DNA of 64,000 nucleotides from Streptomyces sp. WAC08241 (GTDB lineage Bacteria > Actinomycetota > Actinomycetes > Streptomycetales > Streptomycetaceae), in contig CP042280.1 of assembly GCA_007858575.1 (NCBI GenBank), positions 1 to 64,000 of the forward strand, written 5' to 3'. A program made the position numbers and the translations under genes. Each line of letters starts with the position of its first letter. Position 1 is the stretch's first letter. Below the pieces are notes generated by a model. The model was not told the DNA's origin and did no database searches. It saw nothing but the letters and a program-made list of their open reading frames with translations. Below, in pieces: positions 45,373-54,254 of the stretch.

Positions 45373-46414
45373 TCACCGCCGGAGGACGTTGACCAGCTTC
45401 TCCGGGTCGAGGATCGGCGCCCCGTCCGGGCCCTTGATGTGCTGGTCGATCCAGATCGGCCGGTGCGTCTCCCTGGAGGGGTAGTACTGGTTGCGCCAGT
45501 GCCCCGCACGATCCACCTGTGCCGGTAGCCCCGCCCGCCCGCGCCGTCCTCGGGCCCGGCCTGCTGCGGCACCGCGTGATGGCGCAGGCGGACGTAGCGG
45601 ACGGCGGTCAGCAGGTTCGGGTCGATCCGTGCGATGTGCTTCGCCGACGAACGGGGAGCTTCGACGCTCTCCTCGCTGGCGAGGGACTGGCCCATGAGCA
45701 GCCACGTCACCACCAGCGCCCGCTCTGCCTGTTCGATCCGGTTGGACGAACGGGTGTGGTCCTCCATCTCGGCCCAGCTCATGCTGCTGGTGTCTTCGGG
45801 CGCCATGGCCAGCCAGCCGGGAACCTTCCCGAACGGCAGGCGAGCGCCGGACATGCAGACGATCGGGTACGGGTACTGCTGGCGGATCAGCCGCACCTCT
45901 GCCGGCGTCAGATCCCGCAGCCCGGCCTGGGGTCGCCCTTCGCCATCGAGGTCAGCCACTCCTCCTGGCGGGCCCAGGAGCGGATGTAGACGCCGCCGCC
46001 GTAGACGGCCCACGTGACTCCGATGATCGGTGCACCGACCAGCTCAGTGCCGTCGTACGTGTCTGTGACGGGCTCTTCCCACAGCAGCAGCCCGTGCGGC
46101 GCGGGGAGGTCTTCGGGGTGCAGCCGGTAGGCGGGGAGCGCCATGCCGGCCGACACGGCGAGACGCGTCATGTCGGCCGAGGCATAGAACAGCTCGGCCG
46201 ACTTGAGCGACACCGCCCAGTCCTTCGCGGCCTGCCGTTCCCTGGCCGCGGTCTGCGGGTCGAACCCGCGGGCCCACGTCTCCGGCCCGCCATGCTCACC
46301 CGGGTCCTGGAGCCACTGGGCGAGTTCGGCGCGGATCTCGGGGAGCTGACGGGCCTGGAGGGTGGGCGTCTTGGGCACGGGCTTACTCCTGGGTGGGGAG
46401 AGCGGCGAGGTCAC
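45373..46414 (-). CDS. Conserved Streptomyces phage protein of unknown function
   Basis: About 347 residues. ATG at 46414. N-terminal MTSPLSPPRSKPVPKTPTLQ and PGEHGGPETWARGFDPQTAA, then LSLKSAELFY-like segment (WAVSLKSAELFYASADMTRL), EVRLIRQQYPYPIVCMSGA, AWLLMGQ-like helix (ALVVTWLLMGQSLAS) and a C-terminal end HRHRW, HWRNQYYPSRETHRPIWIDQ HIKGPDG. This last motif is a signature of a family frequent in actinomycete phages and plasmids. No enzyme motifs. Breaks near 45910, 45560. Confidence 0.65.
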
Positions 46415-46901
46415 CGCGCAGGATGGCGTCGATGACGGCGAGGGCTTGGATGCGGGTCCAGTTCCGGCAGGCGGTCGCGAGGTCAGCCGTGCCCTCGTGC
46501 TCGTCGTCCAGATCTTCGGCCTCGTCTGCGAGCAGCAGGCTGGGTTCCTCGAGCCAGGTGATGTCGATGATGGTGTCGTTGACGATGTACGCCAGAGCCT
46601 GCCAGTGCTCGGCGGGCAGTGCGGGGATGTCGCGGAGTTCGAGGGCGAGCAGCCGGTCGAGGGTGTCGTGCGGCAGGGCCCGGTAGGGGTTACCGGCGTT
46701 ACGAGCGCGGGTGACGGCCTGGCTGATGGTCTTCTCGCTGACGCCGAGGTCGCCGGCCAGGGACTTGGCGCCGCCGTGGCCTCGGCGGGCGACCTCGTCG
46801 GCGATGGCGCGGGCTTTGTCGTCGGCGCCGGCGGAGCGTTCGCGGGTGCCGTGGTCGATGCGCTGTTCGGCCTGGCGGAGGCGGTTGAGGAAGTCGGTCA
46901 T
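46383..46901 (-). CDS. Helix-turn-helix regulator candidate
   Basis: 172 residues (MTDFLNRLRQAEQRIDHGTR). A clear helix-turn-helix, GGAKSLAGDLGVSEKTISQA, lies at residues ~43-65. The rest is helical with acidic C-terminus. It is a good candidate for a phage regulator, including the CTGTTGCG operator repressor, but nothing in the sequence assigns it. Confidence 0.6.
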   Translation of the reverse strand: MTDFLNRLRQAEQRIDHGTRERSAGADDKARAIADEVARRGHGGAKSLAGDLGVSEKTISQAVTRARNAGNPYRALPHDTLDRLLALELRDIPALPAEHWQALAYIVNDTIIDITWLEEPSLLLADEAEDLDDEHEGTADLATACRNWTRIQALAVIDAILRGDLAALPTQE

Positions 46902-46977
46902 GACGAGAGGCCTTTCAGGAGGGCCCGGCCGCCTTTGGGGCGCGGCCGGGCAGTCATGCGAGTGGCGGTGGACCGGC

Positions 46978-47601
46978 TCAGGCCTCGTCGTCCTGGTCGG
47001 CGTTGTCCCGCAGTTCCTCCAGGTACCGCTTCAGGCCCTCGACGACGACGGTGTCCACGCTCCGGCCGGGGCCGTCGCATCCGGCAAGCCCGGTGCGGAT
47101 CTCCTTAGCGATCTCGTCCAGCCGCTCGTCGGTGGTGTCCAAGGTGATCTCGTACTCCTCGGCCTCGCAGCCGTTGGTCGCACCGTCCAGGTCCCACACC
47201 ACAATCAGGTCGGCCGGGTCGACGTCGTACTCGTTGTCGTAGTGGGAGACGATCTCTTCGATCTCCTCCTCAGCCGCGGCGGCGTCCTCACCGAGGCGGG
47301 CCACCATGTTGTTGCCGTCCCAGATCTCCTCCCAGTCGGCAAGCATCCGCTGGGCGAGGGGCTTGATCTCCTCGATCAGTCGGTCGGCGGCCGTGCCGGT
47401 GAGTGCAGGGATGCCGTAGCGGCGGTCGAAGCCGTGGAAGACGGAGGCCGGGGCCCCGCTGCCGATCACGGAGTCGACGTCGGCGTACAGGCGGCCGTTC
47501 TTGAGGTCGAGTTCCAGGTAGGCCGGCTGGGGCTTGTGCTGTCCGTCGTACTGGAGGTGGAGCTCGGTGGCGCCGGTGGGGATGGTCGTCAGCTTGGTCA
47601 T
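46978..47601 (-). CDS. Uncharacterised acidic protein
   Basis: 207 residues, ATG at 47601 (MTKLTTIPTGATELHLQYDG) with GAAGGG upstream. Beta-rich start, then LGEDAAAAEEEIEEIVSHYD and DLIVVWDLDGATNGCEAEEY. C-terminus a helix (VVVEGLKRYLEELRDNAD). Found in Streptomyces plasmids and phages. Its leader holds a 12-bp hairpin and a dyad, so expression is likely regulated. Confidence 0.65.
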   Translation of the reverse strand: MTKLTTIPTGATELHLQYDGQHKPQPAYLELDLKNGRLYADVDSVIGSGAPASVFHGFDRRYGIPALTGTAADRLIEEIKPLAQRMLADWEEIWDGNNMVARLGEDAAAAEEEIEEIVSHYDNEYDVDPADLIVVWDLDGATNGCEAEEYEITLDTTDERLDEIAKEIRTGLAGCDGPGRSVDTVVVEGLKRYLEELRDNADQDDEA

Positions 47602-47653
47602 GGTGGTTACCCTTCGGGTTGACGGATCTGGTCCTGCAAGACCTTGTCCGGCG

Positions 47654-47683
47654 GGGTGTCGGAGGGCGCTTCCTCCGACACCC
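47654..47683 (-). promoter_or_regulatory. Leader hairpin of the 47.0-47.6 kb gene
   Basis: Perfect 12-bp stem GGGTGTCGGAGG / CCTCCGACACCC with a six-base loop, within the 5' leader between the dyads at 47.7 kb and the ATG at 47601. It could be an attenuator or RNA-protecting stem. Confidence 0.6.
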
Positions 47684-47692
47684 ACTACGTTA

Positions 47693-47729
47693 CTTACCTC
47701 TTGGGGTAAGTACAACCCCATGGGGTAAG
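47693..47729. promoter_or_regulatory. Two dyads with GGGGTAAG repeats
   Basis: CTTACC ... GGTAAG (47693-47710) and the perfect ACCCCATGGGGT (47715-47726), with GGGGTAAG repeated at 47703 and 47722, 19 bases apart. Set between the leftward 47.6-kb and rightward 47.8-kb genes; looks like tandem operator sites of an unknown regulator. Confidence 0.6.
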
Positions 47730-47822
47730 AAACTGACGTTCGAGCCACACCATCCATCGCCTACGCGTCGCCGTCAGACCTGCATGCGAGCCTGTCCCCA
47801 CCCCCACCATGAGGAGCAGCCA

Positions 47823-47978
47823 GTGCAGAACTACAAGGTCGCCTGGGTTCAAGACGGCGAGCCGAAGCGGTCCGGCGTCGCCTACGACAAGCCCAGCGCC
47901 GAAGACCGCAAAGCCCGCCTGGAGCAGGAAGACGGCATCACCGACGTGCAGATCATTCAGGTGAAGCCCGGCGAGTAA
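47823..47978 (+). CDS. Small conserved protein
   Basis: 51 residues from GTG at 47823 with GAGGAG upstream (MQNYKVAWVQDGEPKRSGVA). Intact. Ends VQIIQVKPGE. Recurs in Streptomyces as a small hypothetical; fold looks like a compact beta-alpha unit. Confidence 0.6.
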   Translation: MQNYKVAWVQDGEPKRSGVAYDKPSAEDRKARLEQEDGITDVQIIQVKPGE

Positions 47979-48065
47979 CGGCCACGCGCCCGGGCGCTGT
48001 CAGTCCCGGCCCCTACCGTGATCTCCAAGGGCTGGGGCTCGCCCGGCCAGCGCACGGAGGTCGCC

Positions 48066-48331
48066 ATGGGCGAGATCACCATCCACCCCCAAGACCTCGA
48101 CCGACTCCTCACCGACGGAACCAGCTCGAGGCCGCGCACCATCTCGTACCAGCAGGCCTACGTCGACATCGCCGCCACGCATTACGGGCGGCCGGTCTCC
48201 GAGATCCTGCCCTCCTCCACGCAGCCGCCCACACCGCGGGGGTCCCGTTCACCGAAGACGACCTGACCGGGCAGGCCGAAGCGATCCGGGCCGGTGTTTC
48301 TTACGAGCTTCGCGTGCGCGTCTCCCGGTAG
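48066..48331 (+). CDS. Uncharacterised protein
   Basis: About 88 residues, ATG at 48066 (MGEITIHPQDLDRLLTDGTS). SYQQAYVDIAATHYGRPVS is followed, after a break near 48205, by ALLHAAAHTAGVPFTEDDLT. No family recognised. Confidence 0.55.
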
Positions 48332-48349
48332 TCGGCTCACGTCTGGGTG

Positions 48350-48518
48350 TCAGGCGGCCTTCGGCTTCGGCTGTCGCCTAGCCTCCACCTCGGCCCGGCA
48401 GGAGTGGCACAGCGGGTTCGCCGTGCCCGTACCGGTGGCACGGGGCGTGGCAGCGGGAGCACCGGCCACGCAGGGACGACGGGCACTGCTCGGGCGGGAG
48501 GTTCACGGGCGTGGTCAT
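48350..48518 (-). CDS. Small zinc-ribbon-like protein
   Basis: About 55 residues, ATG at 48518. CPSSLRGRCSRCHAPCHRYG and, after a frame change near 48427, NPLCHSCRAEVEARR supply two CxxC pairs. Small Cys4 proteins like this are frequent in Streptomyces phages. Confidence 0.5.
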
Positions 48519-48623
48519 GGTGGTTCCTCGGTCTGATCAGGGCGAACGTGCCAGAAACGGGCCAGCGGCCCGGAGGGTCTGGCGCTACTGAAATCCTACG
48601 ACTGTTCGATTTGCGGGCCTGAC

Positions 48624-48672
48624 ACGGCACGCCCCTCCCGGGTACGGTCACCCCACCGGTGCACACCGCACC
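48624..48672 (+). promoter_or_regulatory. Promoter of the 22-residue peptide gene
   Basis: CTGACA, 18 bases, TACGGT, ending about 40 bases before the ATG at 48694. AGGAGGGG lies ten bases before the start. Confidence 0.5.
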
Positions 48673-48693
48673 CCACACAGGAGGGGGACACGC

Positions 48694-48762
48694 ATGCGCC
48701 GCGATCCGGAGTGGGGCCTGACCGACACCGGCTGGGGCCTGGACGAACCCGAGTGGGGCTGA
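48694..48762 (+). CDS. 22-residue peptide with repeated Trp-Gly motifs
   Basis: Sequence begins MRRDPEWGLTDTGWGLDE and closes PEWG. Three WG dipeptides in 22 residues (EWGL, GWGL, EWG). The gene has its own promoter, a strong AGGAGG site and a 16-bp terminator right after the stop, a complete monocistronic unit. The peptide could be a small antibiotic or signal precursor, a toxin, or a leader; no processing enzyme is adjacent. Frame intact. Confidence 0.55.
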   Translation: MRRDPEWGLTDTGWGLDEPEWG

Positions 48763-48771
48763 CCCCACGAC

Positions 48772-48809
48772 AGCGGCCCGTCACCCCACGATGGGGGTGG
48801 CGGGCCGCT
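48772..48809 (+). terminator. Terminator of the peptide gene
   Basis: AGCGGCCCGTCACCCC / GGGGTGGCGGGCCGCT, 16 bp with one G-U pair. Ends ten bases after the peptide stop and also borders the stop of the leftward 48.8-kb gene. Confidence 0.85.
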
Positions 48810-48812
48810 CGG

Positions 48813-49265
48813 CTACTTCCCGCTAGCCGCAACCGCCGCAGCGACCGCGATCCAGCCCTTATGCCAGGCCTGGTCCAGCAGCGGCCCCGCGCCCGGGTCC
48901 CGTTGAAGCCAGCCCGCAGAGCCCTTGCGGTGGGCGAGGCGGACCAGGCGGGTCGACGGCTCCGTCTCCTGCCAGTGGCCGGCGGATCGGTCAGCGAGGT
49001 AGTGGGTGACGGCGGAGACCGCGAGGCCAGCAGCGGCCCGGCGCCAGTCCAACCGAAGCCCGAGCCCGCGGTTGGCGGCCACGAGGGCGAGGGCCTGGAC
49101 GGCGGTGTAGGAGGCGACGTGCCGAGCACATGCCAGACGGCCCTCCCTCCCGGGTCGGCCCTTGGCAACAGCGTCCCTGTCCTGTTGGGCCCAGTAGTCA
49201 CCGACCTCGTGCGCGGCAGTCAGGACGGCGTAGGAAGCAGCGAAGCGTTCGGGAGCGGTGGTCAT
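48813..49265 (-). CDS. DUF3307-like membrane protein
   Basis: 150 residues (MTTAPERFAASYAVLTAAHE). The motif AHEVGDYWAQQ followed by RLACARHVASYTAVQALALV and LAVSAVTHYLADRS matches the DUF3307-type membrane proteins of Streptomyces (AHEVGDhW ... ARHVatyT). Ends HKGWIAVAAAVAASGK. Function unknown. Confidence 0.65.
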   Translation of the reverse strand: MTTAPERFAASYAVLTAAHEVGDYWAQQDRDAVAKGRPGREGRLACARHVASYTAVQALALVAANRGLGLRLDWRRAAAGLAVSAVTHYLADRSAGHWQETEPSTRLVRLAHRKGSAGWLQRDPGAGPLLDQAWHKGWIAVAAAVAASGK

Positions 49266-49417
49266 GGGTCCCTTTCTGAGGTGATGTAACGGAAAGTAGG
49301 TGCCCGCCCGTGGAGCAGGGAGCCTTTCGTAACCCGCTGCTACGGGACAGGCCAGTGTGGGCTGCTACGCCGCATCCGATTCGACTTCACGGACTGGCCG
49401 AAGCCGGTACGCAACCC

Positions 49418-49972
49418 CTAGCAACGCACGCTGGTACTGCTGTGAACCTGCGCCGACAGACCAGTCAGGAAGCCGGCCGCCTTCGACGCCTCCTGCCGTA
49501 CCGCGGCCAGCACCTCCCGAATCTCCTTGAGCTCACCCCGCGCTTTCTCCAGCGCCGCGTGTTCAGCACGGCTCCCCACACGCGCCCGGTGAAGCCGCTC
49601 GATTCCCTCCTGAAGCACCCAGCCCTCCTCAGGGGAAAGCCGGCGCTCTACGGCCTCGGCCGCGAGGAGGAGGGGCTCCTGCTTCGCTATCTGCCCTGCA
49701 GGGCGACGAACTGCCGGAGCGGTCACCGTCACCACGCCTGCGGCGACCGCGACCGCAACGGAGTGCGCGCGGTCCGCTGTGCGCAGGCGGTTCCTGATAG
49801 CCCGCCAGTGCTCCCGCACGGTATGGATGCTGATGTCGAGAGCATCGGCAATCCGCTGGTCGGTGTGCTCGGTTGCCGCGTACTGGAGAACGCGGACCTG
49901 GAGGTCAGTGAGAACGGTCTCGGGCCCGCCACCAGCCGGTGACAGGCCCGGAGTGCTGCTCGTATGGGTCAT
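49418..49972 (-). CDS. LuxR-family helix-turn-helix regulator
   Basis: 184 residues from ATG at 49972 with AAGGAA upstream. Residues 18-80 (VLTDLQVRVLQYAATEHTDQ, RIADALDISIHTVREHWRAI) are a full LuxR/GerE DNA-binding domain near the N-terminus; the rest is helical and no receiver domain is present. The coding start overlaps a GCCCGCCACCAGCC-like hairpin sequence, which is coincidental. It may act on phage or host promoters. Confidence 0.7.
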   Translation of the reverse strand: MTHTSSTPGLSPAGGGPETVLTDLQVRVLQYAATEHTDQRIADALDISIHTVREHWRAIRNRLRTADRAHSVAVAVAAGVVTVTAPAVRRPAGQIAKQEPLLLAAEAVERRLSPEEGWVLQEGIERLHRARVGSRAEHAALEKARGELKEIREVLAAVRQEASKAAGFLTGLSAQVHSSTSVRC

Positions 49973-50068
49973 GGCGATTCCTTGGGACTCTGCGGGCGGT
50001 ACGGTGTGGCGCCGTGAGGGGCGTGCCCGGCCTGAGGAGGTTGTGGGCGCGCCCCTCACGCGTCTCGG

Positions 50069-50326
50069 TCAGGCGGGCCAGGTCTCGGGCGGCTCGACAA
50101 CGAGCGGGGCCTCGCGGTCCACGCGAATGGCCTTGCTGCTGTATGCGGCAACCGGACGGCCTTCCTCAGTGACGAAGACCTGGTAGCAGATGACGCGGTC
50201 TCCGTTCGGCTTCGTGTCGACGTGCAGGTTGCTGTGCAGAGGGACGGCGTTGGGGTTGATGCCGTTGGCGGTGAGCCAGTCGCAGATGGTAAGGCGGCGG
50301 GCTTCGCTAGGGCCGAGGACGGCCAT
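50069..50326 (-). CDS. Paralogue of the 9.3-9.6 kb protein
   Basis: 85 residues, ATG at 50326 with GGAGAG upstream. Contains LTICDWLTANGINPNAV and RVICYQVFVTEEGRPVAAY, aligned with the virion-region protein. Intact. Confidence 0.65.
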   Translation of the reverse strand: MAVLGPSEARRLTICDWLTANGINPNAVPLHSNLHVDTKPNGDRVICYQVFVTEEGRPVAAYSSKAIRVDREAPLVVEPPETWPA

Positions 50327-50327
50327 C

Positions 50328-51572
50328 TCAGCTCTCCTTCGGGTAGGGCCCGGCGGGGTCTCCGGGCTGGGCGGGGCATATGAACGGGTACGGCGGGTTG
50401 GTGCCGGAGCAGCCGGGGCAGTCCTCGGCATTGGCCTGGTTGCCGACGTGGACAGGCGGGGTCGTCTCCGTGGGTGTGGTGCGGGCGTCGAGGGCGGTCC
50501 GGGCTGCCGCGAGGCGGGCGCAGTGGCCGCACGGGCTGTCGTCCTTGCCCCAGCGGCCGGGGGTGAGGTGGGAGTGGCCGGGGCCGTCGTAGTCGAGGAC
50601 GTAGCGCAGATGGCCAGCCATGGCAGCGAGCTCGGCCTCGGCCTTCTTGGCGTGCTGGAGGGCGGTTTCGAGGTCGGTGGCGTTCGTGCGGGCCTGCTGG
50701 CCGTCGCGGCGGGCGACTTCGAGCAGGGCGGCAAGGCGCCGTTCGGCGGTCTCGGCGCGTTTCTGCTCGGTGATGACCTGGGCGCGGAGGTCGGCCGCGA
50801 GCCGCTCGGCGCGGTTGGCGCCCTGCTCGGCGGCGACCACCGCGTTGACGGCGTTCTGGTAGTGGATGGCGATGTCGTCGGGCAGGTGCTGGGTGCGGGC
50901 GGCGGTGAGTTCGGTGCGGAGCTGATCCCGCTCGGCTCCGGCCTGGTTCATGAGCTGGATCGCACGGACCGCAACATCAGCGGCGCCTTCGAGGTCTCGG
51001 GCGCGCGCTTCGGCGACCTCGGCTCGGACGCGAAGCCGTTCCATCTCGGCGTCCCGGGTGGCGAGGACAGCGTCGGCGTGGGCGTACCAGACGCTCCGGA
51101 CGTGCTCCCACTCGGTGCCTTCGCCGAGGAAGGCCTTGGACCCGGCGTGTCCGGCGAGGGCTTCGGCGTACTGCTGGCGGAGGGCTTCGCGGGCCTCGTC
51201 GGCCGTGTGCCGGGGCTGGCGGGCTCGGGCCCGGCCGGGTCCCATGCGGCGCCGCCGATCTCCTTCCCGTTGACGACGAGCGGCCTCCGTGGGGCCGGTG
51301 TGCCCGACGTGGTCGGTGCAGATGGTCTCGGGGTACTGGTCGCAGGCGACGCCGCAGCGGGCGGGCTCGAGCTGGGCGGGCTCGCCTTCCTCTCGGGTAC
51401 GTCGGACGGCCACGTCGACGAGCGCTTCCAGTCCCTGCGCGGCGGCCGGGCTGAGGTCCGGGCGGGCGTGGACGGTGATGGCGGTGGTGTCGCGGGGCGG
51501 GCAGTGGGCGGGCTCGCCGCAGTGGTCGCCGTCGGTGCAGGGAGGGCGGTGAGAGTGCTCGGGCACGGTCAT
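50328..51572 (-). CDS. Large coiled-coil protein
   Basis: About 415 residues, ATG at 51572. N-terminal Cys/Pro-rich segment, then a long Ala/Glu/Arg coiled coil (MERLRVRAEVAEARARDLEG, AERLAADLRAQVITEQKRAE, TAERRLAALLEVARRDGQQA). C-terminus has CGHCARLAAARTAL and a CPGCSGTNPPYPFICP zinc-like pair. Near 51275-51165 the text changes frame (LVVNGKEIGGAAWDPAGPE) and returns, probably two sequence errors. A typical phage-encoded variable coiled coil. Confidence 0.65.
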   Translation of the reverse strand: MTVPEHSHRPPCTDGDHCGEPAHCPPRDTTAITVHARPDLSPAAAQGLEALVDVAVRRTREEGEPAQLEPARCGVACDQYPETICTDHVGHTGPTEAARRQREGDRRRRMGPGRARARQPRHTADEAREALRQQYAEALAGHAGSKAFLGEGTEWEHVRSVWYAHADAVLATRDAEMERLRVRAEVAEARARDLEGAADVAVRAIQLMNQAGAERDQLRTELTAARTQHLPDDIAIHYQNAVNAVVAAEQGANRAERLAADLRAQVITEQKRAETAERRLAALLEVARRDGQQARTNATDLETALQHAKKAEAELAAMAGHLRYVLDYDGPGHSHLTPGRWGKDDSPCGHCARLAAARTALDARTTPTETTPPVHVGNQANAEDCPGCSGTNPPYPFICPAQPGDPAGPYPKES

Positions 51573-51920
51573 CGGTCTCCGTTCAGGGCGCGGGCCACCG
51601 CGAGGGCGGGGTGGTCGTCGGGGATCAGGGGCGGGTCGTCGAAGAGCTGGGCCAGCCGGTCGGACATGGCGGCGTGGTAGTCGAGCCAGTCCGCGAGGGC
51701 GTGGCCGACGTCGGGGTCCATGAGGGCGATGTACGCGGCGTCGGCGCGTCCCTGCTCGCTGTCCTCCAGCCCGGCCCCGGTGCCGGGGTGGGAAGGCGAC
51801 GTTCCACCCGAAGTCCCCGACGCCGCCCTCCGTCCACGGCCCGGGGCTGGCGGCGTCGGCGTGCTCGCGAAGCTTTTCGGCGGCAGCCCTCAGTTCGTCG
51901 GCGGGGCTGGGCTGGGTCAT
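51569..51920 (-). CDS. MTTPADELRAAA-family protein
   Basis: About 117 residues, ATG at 51920 (MTQPSPADELRAAAEKLREH). Conserved later segment, in the second frame: YIALMDPDVGHALADWLDYH. Related to the 20.3-20.5 kb gene. Break near 51795. Confidence 0.6.
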
Positions 51921-52523
51921 CGGTTCTCGTCCTCCTCGTCGATCCCGTCGCAGGCCGGCCGGTAGCACGCACGCTCGGGGTCCTGCCAGTGCTCCCGGTA
52001 CGCGGCCAGGCCGGCAGCCAGCCAGTCGTCTCCGTCGGCGAACTGCGGGCGCCGCTCTTCCCAGTAGGCGACTGCCTTCCGGAGCGGCTCCAGGTCGTAG
52101 GCGGTGCTGAACCCTGGAGCTTGATGTACGAGATCCAGGAGCGGCGCTGATGCTCGTAGGACTGCCGGGTCAGGCTGTAGCCGCGGGCGGGGTCGATGTC
52201 GTCGCTGGTGTTCCCGCGGAGGATGCACAGGGCGGTGTGGGCGTCGGCCAGGGAGGTTCTTCGGTCGGCGATTTGTGCGGGTGTCAGAGTTGCCTGCTCT
52301 TCCATGTAGACCGCGGCCGCTCTCATCCGGGCCAGTGCGGTCATGTGCTGGACGCGGGGTGTGGCGGGCACGGCGGGCCAGCGCAGGGGCTTACGTTCCG
52401 GGCCTGGCGTGGGCGGGGTCTCGGCCTGGGTGACCGGAGGGGTGCCGTAGTCGGCAAGGTCGCGGATGACGTTGATCTGCCGCGGGGGTCTGCGGTGAGT
52501 GGCAGTTCGAGCTGTAGCGTCAT
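51917..52523 (-). CDS. Uncharacterised protein
   Basis: About 200 residues, ATG at 52523 (MTLQLELPL). After a break near 52485, INVIRDLADYGTPPVTQAET, ALARMRAAAVYMEEQATLTP and ALCILRGNTSDDIDPARGYS follow; after another near 52110, LEPLRKAVAYWEERRPQF. Ends in DGIDEEDENR. Unknown function; stop overlaps the next gene. Confidence 0.6.
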
Positions 52524-53879
52524 CGGTTCTCGTCCTCCTCGACGGTCCACGTGGTCGTCTCCCGCACGAGGCGGAACTCAGTGTCGGGGTGGCGTTCGCG
52601 GCGCTGGGCGAGGGTCTGGAGGGCGTCGTGGTGGTTGGAGTGGGTGAAGCCCCAGCCGATCCAGTTGTTGCCGTCCTTGCGGGCGACGTGCCACCGCGTC
52701 TCGGCGGGCCGGGCTTCGGTGCCCGTCTGGGTGTCGTCCGGCCCGGCAGCGGGGCCGTGTCAACCCCGCTTGCAGGACGTGCAACGGGCGCGGCGTCCGA
52801 CTGCTCGGGGTGCCCACCGGTGGGGTCAACGAAGGCGGTGCATCCGCAGCCGTCCTCTCCGGCCGTGACTCGGCAGCGGCCGCCGGCCACGTGCCAGTTG
52901 AGGGTGTGCGCGCAGTAGCCGCAGGGCGTGGCGAGGGACCAGGTGTCCGGCTGCTGTCCGCCGGCCTGACGCGCGGCTCCGTCGCCGTGGAGTTCGATCG
53001 TGAGCGGGGCGTTGAGGTACCGGAACGCGGCCTGGAGGACGCTGACCGGGTGGTCGGCGATGTGGCGGGCGAGCGCCCACGCGGCCGGGTTGTCCGGCTC
53101 ACGGGGCTCGGCCTCGGGCTCCTCGGGGGCGGGCGGGCGGCGTCGGCCGCCTTCCCGTCCACGGCGATGTCCCGGCCGGTGGTGTCGATGCCGACGTGCT
53201 CCAGCAGGCCACGGAGACCGCTCCTGCGCTGGATGTGCCACACGTCGGAGTAGCCGAGCGTGCCGCCCTGGCAGGTCATCTTCGGGTGGCAGGCGGTCTC
53301 GGCGCCGACGAGGTTGAGGCACAGGCAGCGGTGCCAGCGCTTCAGGCCGTGCTCAACTCCCGCCTCGCATTCGGTGCCGGGATGGTGGGCGGTGTGGCCG
53401 CAGCCGGGGCAGGCGGGCTGCTGGTTGATGGCCTGACGGGCGGCGGCTTCGTCCATGTAGCAGGGCGCGCCTACGCGGTGGACGGTAAGCGGGGCGTTCG
53501 TCTCACCACAGCCGCATACGGCGGGGGCGGCGTGCCTGTCACACTCGCACCCTGTAGCGCCAGCGTCATGGATGCAGATCCCGCCGGAAGGCTCGCCGCA
53601 GCACGTATCGCGCTTCTTGGAGATGGGGGCGTCCTGACGGGCGGCTTCCGGTTTCCGGCGGCGCCAGTACGACTCCTCGGTGTAGTCGAACCGCTCCCAG
53701 CCCTTGCGGCCCATGTCGACGTTGCGCTCCCACGTGGTATCGGGCTCGCCGTCGTCGCCGTAGGGCGGCTCGTCCGAGTAGTCCCACTGCTTTCGGGGGC
53801 CTTCGGTGAGGGTGTACTCCCAGTCGGGGTGGGCGCAGCGGGCGTGGAGTTCGGCGTCGGTCGGGGTCTGGTCGGTCAT
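52520..53879 (-). CDS. Large Cys-rich protein
   Basis: About 453 residues (MTDQTPTDAELHARCAHPDW). Contains DMGRKGWERFDYTEESYWRR, a motif I associate with a Streptomyces phage family, then several Cys/His clusters (DTCCGEPSGGICIHDAGATG, CGCGETNAPLTVHRVGAPC, RWHRCLCLNLVGAETACHPK, CGYCAHTLNWHVAGGRCR). C-terminal segment HVARKDGNNWIGWGFTHSN and FRLVRETTTWTVEEDENR. Probably several zinc modules; may be two genes fused or split by errors (breaks near 53140, 52765). Confidence 0.6.
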
Positions 53880-53942
53880 GTCGGGTCTCCAGGGTGTGGG
53901 GGCCGCCCGGGTGCGGGGCGGCCCCAGAGGGACGGGCAGGGG

Positions 53943-54194
53943 TCAGGCAGTGAGGTGCTCGACGGCGTGGACCGCGCGGCCGGTCCACGAGAAGCGGCGG
54001 CCCTTCCCGGCCGGGCCCTTCGCCCGCTGCATGAGGCGCCAGACCTCGCCGGGCTGGTACTCGTCCCACCGGTAGTCGTAGCGGTCGCCGGCCCACTCGG
54101 TCTCGGCGGAGACCGCGTCGTTCTGGACGGCGTCGAGGGTGTCGGCGGCGGCGATGGGACGGTCGGCGAGGGTCGCGACGTAGGTGGTGGCCAT
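53943..54194 (-). CDS. Small uncharacterised protein
   Basis: 83 residues (MATTYVATLADRPIAAADTL), intact. DEYQPGEVWRLMQRAKGP and FSWTGRAVHAVEHLTA close it. Recurrent in Streptomyces phages; likely a small regulatory or structural protein. Confidence 0.6.
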   Translation of the reverse strand: MATTYVATLADRPIAAADTLDAVQNDAVSAETEWAGDRYDYRWDEYQPGEVWRLMQRAKGPAGKGRRFSWTGRAVHAVEHLTA

Positions 54195-54254
54195 CGTGTG
54201 CTCCTGGTGGGGGCCGGGCCGCAGGGGCGACCCGGCGTGGGACGGGCAAAGGGG

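Noticed and set aside
49923..49947. Fourth copy of the 26.4-kb terminator hairpin
   Set aside because: The sequence is inside the N-terminus of the LuxR-type gene (Gly/Pro codons) and is less symmetrical, so I do not call it a terminator.
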